NCBI GenBank assembly: GCA_041390865.1
Contig: JAWKPC010000023.1
Span: forward strand, 6,841-70,840
Direction of reading: 5' to 3'
Origin: JAUIIK01 sp041390865
Lineage (GTDB): Bacteria; Chloroflexota; Chloroflexia; Thermomicrobiales; CFX8
DNA length: 64,000 nucleotides
Below are positions 19,117 to 26,586 of this stretch, one piece after another. Each line of letters begins with the position of its first letter. The first letter of the stretch is position 1. Below the pieces are notes generated by a model. It was not told the DNA's origin, searched no databases, and saw only the letters and a program-made list of their open reading frames with translations. The translations under genes and the position numbers were made by a program.

Positions 19117-21605
19117 CCGCCCAGCGCTTCGGCAACGGCGCGCTCGAATCGCAGCTGCCGTCCCTCGTTGAACTCGCGGTCGAAATCTTCACCCAGGCGC
19201 CGCTGCACATCTTCGATCTGCTTGTTGTAGATCCCCTGCATGCCGGGGTTCATGACGATCCCGGCCCGCTCGAGCATTCCGATCGCCGCCCCGGAGAGCC
19301 TGGCGGCCCGGATCGCCCCCGGTTTGTCGCTATCCTCCAGCGCCGCCAGCGCCGCAAATCCGAGCAGCGTGTAGCTGGCCCCGTAGCGGTCTCGCGCCTC
19401 GTAGCGAAGCCGGAGCGACTCGACCAGTGGAGCCCGGGCCGCTTCGAGCTGCCTGGCGAAGATCAGCGACGCCCCGAGATAGAACAGGCCGAAGGAAACC
19501 AGGGTGTTGCTCCGAAGTTCCCGTGCGATCGCCAGCCCCTGTTCCAGCGGTGGGATCGCCAGGTCCGGACGCTGGGCGATCATCAGCGCCAGCCCCTGGT
19601 CGATCAGGCAGCGGGCCACGCCTTCGGGCATCTCTTCCCGCTCGTAGATGCCCTGCGCTTCCTGGAGGGCCTGCATCGCCTGGGTGGTCTGGGCCGTGCC
19701 GGCCGAGAGAATCCCGATCTCGTTCATGCAGCGCGCGATGCCCGGCGCGTAGCCGATGCGCCTCCAGGCATTGAGGCTCTCGACGAACGATTTCCCGGCG
19801 TGCTCCATGTCCCCGGTGAGGAAATGGCTCTGTCCGAGATAGAGCAGGGTCACTGCCTGGCCGTAGTCATCCCCGAGGTTCACCCAGATGTCGAGCGCCT
19901 CCTCGCCCGCCTCCCGGGCCGGGTCATGTTCGGCGACGCTGAAGGCGAGCAGCAGCTCGCCGGTCAGGATCTCCGCCCGCAATCTCGGCTCTATCTCGAC
20001 ACAAGAGCCCAGCGCTTCGGCGATCCAACCGCGCCCCTCGGCGAAGGCCCCGTACTCGTGCCAGTAGGGCCAGAGGGCCGCCGCGAACCTGACGAGCATC
20101 CCTTTGTCGTGGTGCAGCGACCACTCCAGCGCCGCCCGGATGTTGCGGAAGTTGCGGTCGATCCACTCGAGGTTCCCGATCCGCCGCAAACCCGGTACGT
20201 AGATGTAGGGACGTTCTTCTGCAAGCTTGAGGAAATAGTGAGCGTGCCGCTCGGCAAGGACGCCATGCTCCAGGCTCGCTTCGAGCTGCTCGACGGCGTA
20301 CTCGCGGATCGTCTGGAGGAAGCCGTAATGGCCGCTGTCTTCGAATCGTTGGACGAGATTGGCGCTGACCAGGCGGCTCATCAGCCCCGGCATCAACCGC
20401 TCGCTCTCATCTCCGGGCAAGCTGCAGATCGCGCCGGCCGCGTCGCCGTACCAGTCGCCGGCGAAGATCCCGAGCCGGGTCAACAGCTTTCGCTCCTGCT
20501 GGTCCAGCAGATCCCAGCTCCAGGCGATCGTCCCTCGCAGCGTCTGCTGCCGGGCGTCGGCGTCGCGCGGCCCGTCCACCGCCAGCGACAGCGCCGTCGG
20601 AAAGAGATCCAGGAGCTCGGCGATCCGGTATTGGGCGCTGCGAGCAGCCGCGAGCTCGATCGCCAGCGGGATGCCGTCGAGCATCCCGCAGATCTCCCGG
20701 ATGACCGGCAGCGCGCCGTCCTCGATCTGGAGCGTCGCGTCGGCGGCGGTGGCGCGGGCGATGAAGAGCGAGATCGCCGGGTTCGCCGCCAACTCCGCGT
20801 TCGACGCCCCTTCCGGCGGGACATCGAACGGCGCGACGGGATAGGCCGTCTCTCCCCGGACGTGCAGCGGGTTGCGGCTGGTCACCAGGACCGACAGGCC
20901 CGGCGCCGACTCCAGCAGCTCGACGACGTCGCGTCCGGCGTCGATGATCTGCTCGAAGTTGTCGAGGACGAGCAGGATCTTTCGCCGCCCGAAGTGACCG
21001 GCCAGCTGCTCGACAATCTCGACGCCGATCGCTTCCCGGAGTCCAGCCCGGCGGGCGATAGCCGGCAGCACCCCGGCCGGTTCCAGAACGTTGCTCAGCT
21101 CGACGTAGAGCAGTCCACCCGGGTAGGCGTCCTGCAATTCGCTGGCGACTCGCTGTGCCAGCCGCGTCTTGCCGCTGCCGCCCGGCCCGGTCAGCGTCAC
21201 CAACCGGATGCCCTGCCGGTGCAGCAGGTCGGCGACCCGCATCAGCTCGTCGTCGCGGCCGATGAAGCTGGTCAGCTCGGCCGGGAGATTCGCGAACGCT
21301 GTCGGTTTCCAATGGTCGAGCAGTTCCTGAATGGCGGGGTCGTCGACGGTAGCCTGTAGGCGGTCAAGCGGGGCATGTCCGGCCGCCTGGACCAGGCGGC
21401 TGGTGGTGATCCGGTCGAGGCCGAGCGACCTGGCGATCCGCAGCAGGTTGCCGAGCGTGTAGGCCCGGCCGACCCGGCCTTCGCGCCAGCGATAGATCGT
21501 CGATCGACTGACTCCCGAGGCCCGTTCCAGCTGATCGATCGAAACGTTCCGTTCCGTCATCAGCTCGTCGAGCAGCGTCGAGAGATTCGGCCTGCTGCCG
21601 CTCAT
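19113..21605 (-). CDS. STAND ATPase transcriptional regulator (HTH - NB-ARC-like - TPR)
   Basis: 830 residues. The N-terminal Xre-type helix-turn-helix includes ERASGVSRSTIYRWREGRVG (about residues 25-45). The nucleotide-binding domain has Walker A GPGGSGKTRLA (about 143) and Walker B KILLVLDNFEQI, followed by LSVLVTSRNPLHVRGE and GIPLAIELAAARS, which are characteristic of signal-transducing ATPases with numerous domains. The C-terminal half is a helical TPR array. In this class a ligand or protein binding the repeats switches the ATPase and then DNA binding. It is translationally coupled to the sugar symporter downstream (4-nt overlap). Confidence 0.92.
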   Translation of the reverse strand: MSGSRPNLSTLLDELMTERNVSIDQLERASGVSRSTIYRWREGRVGRAYTLGNLLRIARSLGLDRITTSRLVQAAGHAPLDRLQATVDDPAIQELLDHWKPTAFANLPAELTSFIGRDDELMRVADLLHRQGIRLVTLTGPGGSGKTRLAQRVASELQDAYPGGLLYVELSNVLEPAGVLPAIARRAGLREAIGVEIVEQLAGHFGRRKILLVLDNFEQIIDAGRDVVELLESAPGLSVLVTSRNPLHVRGETAYPVAPFDVPPEGASNAELAANPAISLFIARATAADATLQIEDGALPVIREICGMLDGIPLAIELAAARSAQYRIAELLDLFPTALSLAVDGPRDADARQQTLRGTIAWSWDLLDQQERKLLTRLGIFAGDWYGDAAGAICSLPGDESERLMPGLMSRLVSANLVQRFEDSGHYGFLQTIREYAVEQLEASLEHGVLAERHAHYFLKLAEERPYIYVPGLRRIGNLEWIDRNFRNIRAALEWSLHHDKGMLVRFAAALWPYWHEYGAFAEGRGWIAEALGSCVEIEPRLRAEILTGELLLAFSVAEHDPAREAGEEALDIWVNLGDDYGQAVTLLYLGQSHFLTGDMEHAGKSFVESLNAWRRIGYAPGIARCMNEIGILSAGTAQTTQAMQALQEAQGIYEREEMPEGVARCLIDQGLALMIAQRPDLAIPPLEQGLAIARELRSNTLVSFGLFYLGASLIFARQLEAARAPLVESLRLRYEARDRYGASYTLLGFAALAALEDSDKPGAIRAARLSGAAIGMLERAGIVMNPGMQGIYNKQIEDVQRRLGEDFDREFNEGRQLRFERAVAEALGG

Positions 21606-22043
21606 CGCCCCCGTCCCCTATTGATACCGGTCATCCACCCCTGGCAGTGCCGGAATCGTTCCTGACGGCTGGGACGAACCTCGTCTGGCGTCGCAACCTG
21701 TGGAAGATACCGGACTGATGCCGGTCATTGTAGAGCATCGAGGCAACGGCACAAGTGATCTGGAAACGTGAAACAAAGTGAAACGTGTCTGATTCTGGCC
21801 AACTGGCTTGGCGCCGGGTTAGGCTGTCTCATCGACCAGCCTGTAGCCCGACGGCACCGCCCTGGCGGCTGCGGCATCGACCAATCCTGTAGCCGGTCTC
21901 CGATTTCGGCGTGAATCCGCGGAATCCCGACTGACTCGAGCGCTGGGTAGCGGCAACGGTCGATCTCGCAGGCACCTGCCTAACGTCAATTATCAATGAT
22001 AAGTTCTGTCTGCTGAAGTCAATGTTGGTACCTTGCGCCAATC
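21606..22043. other. Upstream spacer of the STAND operon, with short direct repeats
   Basis: No supported gene. GAAACGTG occurs at 21763-21770 and again at 21780-21787, with a further GAAAC at 21770, 158 bp upstream of the STAND start; this could be an operator. A second near-repeat, CATCGACCA..CCTGTAGCC, occurs at 21830-21850 and 21875-21896 with a one-base difference in length. Function of both is unknown. Confidence 0.4.
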
Positions 22044-22072
22044 TTGACAGTACTTTCGGGGGATGCTAGAAC
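22044..22072 (+). promoter_or_regulatory. Sigma-70-like promoter
   Basis: TTGACA at 22044-22049, a 17-bp spacer, and TAGAAC at 22067-22072 (four of six consensus positions). It points toward the SipW cassette, whose first start codon is at 22545, giving a leader of about 470 nt. Confidence 0.55.
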
Positions 22073-22544
22073 AGTACAGGTCACCTACGAGTGAGCCGGT
22101 TCGCACGGCTCGAATGGAATAGCGGCCAGACCGTACATGGCACCGAAATCGCGCGTCTCGCGGTTGTCACCGGAGGTCCCCCATGCCGCACGGACGACCA
22201 ACCGCCAGAATCAAAAGACGCCGATCCGGAGCCGGACCGGCAGATGACCGGGCAGGTCTGTGGACGCCCGGCAGCGGCAACGAGCTGGCCATGGTGGCTT
22301 CACTTTATGCAAGGGAACAGGGGAAGGGGAGGAGAATAGCCTACTGAGGAGCTAAGACAGACGAAGATGGCCCCCACGCGAGGTCTAGTCGCGACAGGGG
22401 CCAGGACAGAAGGCAGGCTCGGCCCACCTCTCTGCGCATTCTGAGAGTGTACACGGGCAGAACATCGCTGTATAGCGGCGAACCCGGGCGCGAGCCATGC
22501 CACCTTGATCCTGACGTTTCGCAAACAGGAAAGGTGAACCACAC
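22073..22544 (+). promoter_or_regulatory. Long structured 5' leader of the SipW cassette
   Basis: Between the predicted promoter and the first ATG there is no good gene. Two stem-loops stand out: GAGCCG/CGGCTC around 22092-22111, and a composite stem at 22368-22403 in which TGGCCCC pairs with GGGGCCA, enclosing CGCGA/TCGCG. I compared it by eye with GEMM, ydaO and cobalamin consensus motifs and found no convincing match. It could be a cis-regulatory RNA or just a long untranslated region. Confidence 0.35.
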
Positions 22545-23102
22545 ATGGTTCGTCGAATACGACGCTCGACCCTCTTCTCGCTGATCGCAGTCGTCGCACT
22601 GCTCAGCCTCGGCATCGGCTACGCCGCATGGACCGAAACCCTCGAACTTGATGGTCACGTAACGACTGCAAACTTCGACGTTCAATGGGGAAGTCCATCT
22701 GCTGCCGAAGTCGATGACCACGGCAACGGTACATGCGTTCCGACCCGGACCAACAACAACAACAGACTCCTTGTCACAATCGACAACGCCTATCCTGGTT
22801 ACTCGTGCACAGTCACTGTGAATATCGCCAACCCGGGTGAAGTGAATGCGGAACTCGAGAGCACGACTCGCTTCGAGGGCAATTCTCAAACCGGCAACGG
22901 CGGCCAGGACGATCCATATCCTAACCAGTTCAACTACACCCCATTTGCGTGCGCGGCCTCTGTGGTGCCCGCCGGCGGCGCGGTTTCATGCCAGTTCGGT
23001 ATTGAGGCTACAGACAACGTCCAAGAGGGCGGGGCGGTTTACCAGATGAGCATCGAGGGTGATTTCCAGGTAGAAGGCTACGGCACGAATCCACCCGATT
23101 AG
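22545..23102 (+). CDS. TasA/camelysin-like secreted protein (SipW-type leader)
   Basis: 185 residues. The ATG follows GGAAAGGTGA. The hydrophobic leader (about 9-28) ends in GIGYAAWTETLELDGHVTTA, the pattern of SipW-dependent signal peptides, in which an aromatic-Thr/Ser segment and a following TAN lie after the cleavage site. The mature part is rich in Asn, Gly and Thr with four Cys (CVPT..., SCTVT, FACAAS, VSCQFG) and a predicted beta-sandwich look (LLVTIDNAYPGYSCTVTVNI). By analogy with TasA/camelysin it may be an extracellular matrix or fibre protein. It is the first gene of the cassette, 135 bp before the peptidase. Confidence 0.72.
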   Translation: MVRRIRRSTLFSLIAVVALLSLGIGYAAWTETLELDGHVTTANFDVQWGSPSAAEVDDHGNGTCVPTRTNNNNRLLVTIDNAYPGYSCTVTVNIANPGEVNAELESTTRFEGNSQTGNGGQDDPYPNQFNYTPFACAASVVPAGGAVSCQFGIEATDNVQEGGAVYQMSIEGDFQVEGYGTNPPD

Positions 23103-23158
23103 ACGCGGGAACCTGAGGCCGTTAGAGCGGCCCACAACCGCCATAGTCGCGAGGCTAT

Positions 23159-23189
23159 CCGGAGGGCGGGCATCCCGCCCGCTCTCCGG
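23159..23189 (+). terminator. GC-rich hairpin between substrate and signal peptidase genes
   Basis: CCGGAGGGCGGGC (23159-23171) pairs with GCCCGCTCTCCGG (23177-23189) with one mismatch and loop ATCCC. There is no T tract, so it is more likely a partial terminator, attenuator or RNA-stability element. It could keep the secreted protein more abundant than the peptidase. Confidence 0.45.
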
Positions 23190-23237
23190 CCATCGCCCGG
23201 TTGATACGAAAAGCAATCAGTAAGAGTACGGAAGCAC

Positions 23238-24683
23238 ATGACACCGTTTCATCGCCTCCGATATCACGATAGCTGGATGGCGCTCGCCGCCCTTACGCTG
23301 ACCGCCTTCCTGATAACCCTTTGGATTCCCTCGCTCGTCTCGGAGTGGGTTCCGGTCACGATCAGCAAACCGCTCATCTGGTCTATCCCGGCGATCTACA
23401 TCCTCGCGCATCACGGCGCCGTCGAGAGGCTGCGATCTGTTCGAATAGATGTTGTCAGCCTCGGCCTGCTGGTCGGGCTCCTCCAGCTGGCGATCGGGCT
23501 GCTGGCCGGAATCTTCTTCGGCTTCGGCCATTCCCCCTACCCGCACACGGTCTCGTCGATCGTCTACTACTTTCCGTTCGTCTTCGGCATCCTGGCAGCT
23601 CGCGAGCTGATCCGTTGGAAGCTCGCGACATCGCTCAGCTCCCGCTTCGGCGAACCGGCAGCCCTGCTCGCCACCTGGGGACTCCTCGTGCTGACGACGT
23701 TCCCGCTCTCCGCCTACACCCGGCTGACCGTCGGCGCGCGCGCGTTCGAGTGGCTCGGCCGTTTCTGGTTGCCGGGAGCGGCGGCGGCGCTCTTCGCGAC
23801 CTATCTGGCCCTGCGGGCCGGACCGCTGGCGTCGTTCGCCTACCTCGGAGTCATGTCGGCCTTCGAGTGGTACTTCCCGATCCTGCCGAACCTGCCCTGG
23901 CCGGTCGCGGCGCTGATCGGCGTCGCCGTGCCAGTCTTCGGCGTAGCGCTGATCGAACAGGGAGACCTCCAGGGCGCTGAAGAACCGGAGGGCGACATCG
24001 CCTGGGGTTCGATCGCCGGGGCGTTCGCGATCGTCGCCCTGATCTGGTTCAACACCGGCGTTTTCGGCGTCCGCCCGGCCATCGTCCACGGACACAGCAT
24101 GGAGCCCACGATGCACACCGGCGACATGATGCTCAGCGAGCAGGTGCCGGTCGACGAGCTCGACGTCGGCGATGTCATCCGCTTCAAGGTCGGCACCCGG
24201 GTCGTCCTCCACCGCATCATCGAGATCACCTACGACGCGGAAGGACAGATGATCTTCATCACCCAGGGCGACAACAACAGCGCCGCCGACAACCCGGTCT
24301 ACCCCGAAGACGTCGAAGGACGCATGGTCGCCCACATTCCGAAGGTCGGCATGCCGGTCGTCTTCTTCAAACGCGCCATCTCAGGCCTCGCCAGCGGGCA
24401 ACTGTCCCTGTCCTCGGTCCCGCTTGCCGTCCTTGCCATCCCGCTGCTCGCCACCCTTGCGACCTTCATCCCCTACCGCCACATCCTTGGGCACGACGGC
24501 CCGGATGACGGTGACGGCGATCAGAGCTCACCTCCCGATCGACCGGATCTTGACGACCATCCTCGCCCGGCATCGTCGCTGACCCAGCGTCAGAGCAAGC
24601 CCCTGGGCGGTCACGGTCCACTATTGATGATCGCATCACTGGCTTTCGCCGGAATCCTGACCGCACGTTGGAGGGAACGCTAA
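23238..24683 (+). CDS. SipW/ER-type signal peptidase I with N-terminal multi-helix domain
   Basis: 481 residues. Residues 12-235 form about seven membrane helices, an unusual extension. The peptidase domain follows: nucleophile S287 in VHGHSMEPTMHTGDM, GDVIRFK, then H325 in RVVLHRI where ordinary bacterial SPases have Lys, and ITQGDNN. A His in place of Lys is the mark of ER/SipW-type peptidases. Two more hydrophobic stretches lie near the C-terminus. It should cut the leaders of the two neighbouring proteins on the outer face of the membrane. Its TAA stop overlaps the next ATG by one base, so it is coupled to the acidic protein gene. Confidence 0.85.
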   Translation: MTPFHRLRYHDSWMALAALTLTAFLITLWIPSLVSEWVPVTISKPLIWSIPAIYILAHHGAVERLRSVRIDVVSLGLLVGLLQLAIGLLAGIFFGFGHSPYPHTVSSIVYYFPFVFGILAARELIRWKLATSLSSRFGEPAALLATWGLLVLTTFPLSAYTRLTVGARAFEWLGRFWLPGAAAALFATYLALRAGPLASFAYLGVMSAFEWYFPILPNLPWPVAALIGVAVPVFGVALIEQGDLQGAEEPEGDIAWGSIAGAFAIVALIWFNTGVFGVRPAIVHGHSMEPTMHTGDMMLSEQVPVDELDVGDVIRFKVGTRVVLHRIIEITYDAEGQMIFITQGDNNSAADNPVYPEDVEGRMVAHIPKVGMPVVFFKRAISGLASGQLSLSSVPLAVLAIPLLATLATFIPYRHILGHDGPDDGDGDQSSPPDRPDLDDHPRPASSLTQRQSKPLGGHGPLLMIASLAFAGILTARWRER

Positions 24684-25285
24684 TGCGCTTGAAGCATCGC
24701 GTCATCATTCGTTGGATCTGGCTCGCCACACTCTCTACCCTCGCGCTGCTACTCATCCCGAGTGTCTGGGCCGGTACCTGGAGCGAGACGCTGACTACCA
24801 GCACGACCATCCAGACGGCCAATCTGCCCTCCGCCGGTTCGTGTCAGCCCGACTCCGGGGATATGGATTGCGACCCGCCGTCAACTTGTGAAGAACAACC
24901 TTCGTCGTCCGACGACGCCGAATCCAACCAGGAAGAGCCGGACAATCGCGGCTACAGCGGACGGCCGTTGGACGACGAAGGCAAAGGCGGGTCAAGCAAC
25001 GACGACGAATCCTGCGATGACGGGTCCTCCGGCGGAGTCGAAACCTGCGAATCCGATGACCAGGGAGCCAACGAAGGCTGCGACGGCTACGAGGGCGACG
25101 GCGACCAGGATGGCAATAACGGAGGAACGTGTCGAGTCGAGGATGAGAACGGCGAGTTCAGCTACGGCCCCTGCGACGACGAACAGAACGAAGACGGCGA
25201 ACATCAGGACGGCGACCAGCCGGGCGGTGACCAGGGAGAGGACCCCGGACAGGATGACGGAAACGGCCGCTACGACCGAGACTAG
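24683..25285 (+). CDS. Secreted acidic, Cys-containing low-complexity protein
   Basis: 200 residues from the ATG at 24683, which shares one base with the peptidase stop. The leader (about 8-28) ends in PSVWAGTWSETLTTSTTIQT, matching the W-[ST]-E-T-L..TAN pattern of the TasA-like protein, so it is probably a second SipW-type substrate. The mature chain is almost entirely Asp, Glu, Gly, Asn, Gln and Ser, with eight spaced Cys and a very acidic tail. No globular family is recognisable. Such composition suits Ca2+ or cell-surface polymer binding, but this is inference. Confidence 0.65.
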   Translation: MRLKHRVIIRWIWLATLSTLALLLIPSVWAGTWSETLTTSTTIQTANLPSAGSCQPDSGDMDCDPPSTCEEQPSSSDDAESNQEEPDNRGYSGRPLDDEGKGGSSNDDESCDDGSSGGVETCESDDQGANEGCDGYEGDGDQDGNNGGTCRVEDENGEFSYGPCDDEQNEDGEHQDGDQPGGDQGEDPGQDDGNGRYDRD

Positions 25286-25508
25286 CCCCCAGCTGCGTAC
25301 GTCTGCACATCCCGGCAGGATGGGAACGAGCCGCACCCCTACGAGACTGCCGGGGGATGCGCGCCTCCGAAACCCCGGGATAGTGAGGAAGTGGCCCGGG
25401 AGCGCCAATCAATCATCAACGTGAACCGATAGCGGACGCAGCAACACATCTCGCCGCTCCTGCGCCCCATCCAACCGGCCCCCCAACTAACCAGACCACT
25501 AATCAACA

Positions 25509-25583
25509 TTGTCATTTCGACCCGGGTACCCGCGATAGCGGGTGGGAGAAATCTCAGTCAACCGCTTGCTCGAAGCAAACCCT
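25509..25583. repeat. Candidate dispersed intergenic repeat (TGTCATTTCGA...GAGAAATCTC type)
   Basis: The text TTGTCATTTCGACCCGGG, a hairpin ACCCGC/GCGGGT (25528-25543), GAGAAATCTCAGTCA and GCTTGCTCGAAGCA follows the layout of an intergenic repeat that I recall from many bacterial genomes, including Chloroflexota. There is only one copy in this window, so the repeat status is from memory. The rest of 25286-25627 holds no gene I can support. Confidence 0.35.
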
Positions 25584-25627
25584 GGCCCGAAGCTCCCTCC
25601 GGGATGCCGGGGCTGCCGATCACACGA

Positions 25628-26491
25628 TCAGATCTCGATCGCCAGCCCATCGACGGCCACCTCGAATCCCCGCCGGGAAACCTCCTCCGCCTCCTGGCTC
25701 CCTGCGACAACCGCCGGGTTCGAGTGGTTCAGGTGGCTGAAGATGATCCGCGTTTCCCCGCGATCCGCCACCCCCTGCAGGCGATCCATCGTCTCCAGAA
25801 CCGGCGGGTGCGGCACGTCCGGGCTCGTCGGCGCGTCCCAGAAGCTCCCATCGAGGATCGCCACATCGACCCCTTCGACCTCGGCCACGACGTCCCGATC
25901 CCAGTCGTCCCAGAAATCGATGTCGGGCAGGTAGAGCAGCGTCGCCGACGGCCCGTCGATCCGCAACGCCGCCGTATCGGTCGGCCACTCCGACCGGTGC
26001 GGCACCTCGACCAGCTCGACCGTCACACCGCCGGCCGCTTCAAGCTGCCGGTCCCACTCCGCCGCCTCGATCTCGATGTACCCGTCCGCTTCCATCTGTT
26101 TCCACGGCTCGTTCGCTCGCAACAACCCCGCCGTCAACGGCGGCGCGATCACCCGCGCGCCCGGCGCGGCCAGCACCGACTTGTCGAGCTGCCAGAGGCC
26201 GGCGTAGTGGCCGGTATGAGCGTGGGTGACGATGATCCGTTCCGGAGGGCGGTAGCGCTCTCCCGGGTGTTCGGCGCTCGACGGGCGGCGCGACCAGAGC
26301 ATGTGCATCTGCTCCTCGAACGCCATGGTTGGATCGACCAGCGTCCAGTCGTCGCCGGACCGGATGCCCAGACACGCCGGCAGCCGGCGCTTCCTGAAAT
26401 CCGCCCGAGCGGCCCGGCATGCCCGGCAGAGACAGCCTGCGTGCGGTACGCCGCCGTCCTGCGCCGACCCGAGAACAACTACCTCCGGCAT
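25628..26491 (-). CDS. PqqB-like metallo-beta-lactamase-fold hydrolase
   Basis: 287 residues from the ATG at 26491, preceded by GGGTGGAG. The N-terminus VVVLGSAQDGGVPHAGCLCR is the PqqB/PhnP-like signature with two Cys pairs (CLCRACRA). The metal motif reads THAHTGHYAGL, i.e. HxHxGH rather than HxHxDH, as in PqqB-like proteins. Later ligands are in YLPDIDFW, DGSFWD and FSHLNHSNP. No pqqA, C, D or E is nearby, so a role in PQQ synthesis is not supported; a stand-alone hydrolase or oxygenase is more likely. It diverges from the D-Ala-D-Ala carboxypeptidase gene. Confidence 0.82.
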   Translation of the reverse strand: MPEVVVLGSAQDGGVPHAGCLCRACRAARADFRKRRLPACLGIRSGDDWTLVDPTMAFEEQMHMLWSRRPSSAEHPGERYRPPERIIVTHAHTGHYAGLWQLDKSVLAAPGARVIAPPLTAGLLRANEPWKQMEADGYIEIEAAEWDRQLEAAGGVTVELVEVPHRSEWPTDTAALRIDGPSATLLYLPDIDFWDDWDRDVVAEVEGVDVAILDGSFWDAPTSPDVPHPPVLETMDRLQGVADRGETRIIFSHLNHSNPAVVAGSQEAEEVSRRGFEVAVDGLAIEI

Positions 26492-26516
26492 TGTTGCTCC
26501 ACCCCCTTGTCGTAGG

Positions 26517-26539
26517 TGTACGTACATGTTCGGTATACT
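26517..26539 (+). promoter_or_regulatory. Palindrome and -10 element in a divergent promoter region
   Basis: A perfect palindrome TGTACGTACA (26517-26526) lies 7 bp upstream of TATACT (26534-26539) in the 95-bp spacer between the PqqB-like gene and the carboxypeptidase. It may be an operator overlapping the -35 region of the plus-strand gene. Confidence 0.35.
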
Positions 26540-26586
26540 TCGGTCATCATGGTAGCCGCTTTCGATTCATTGGAGTAGCACCCGCC

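Noticed and set aside
19800..21359. 519-codon open frame on the plus strand
   Set aside because: It lies wholly opposite the STAND regulator, whose motifs are clear; the frame encodes Arg/Gln/Asp-rich text without domains, an effect of high GC.
23217..24335. 372-codon open frame on the minus strand
   Set aside because: It is opposite the signal peptidase gene and consists of Arg/Asp/Glu-rich text typical of antisense reading in GC-rich DNA.
25628..26491. PQQ biosynthesis locus
   Set aside because: Only a PqqB-like hydrolase is present; none of the other pqq genes is near.
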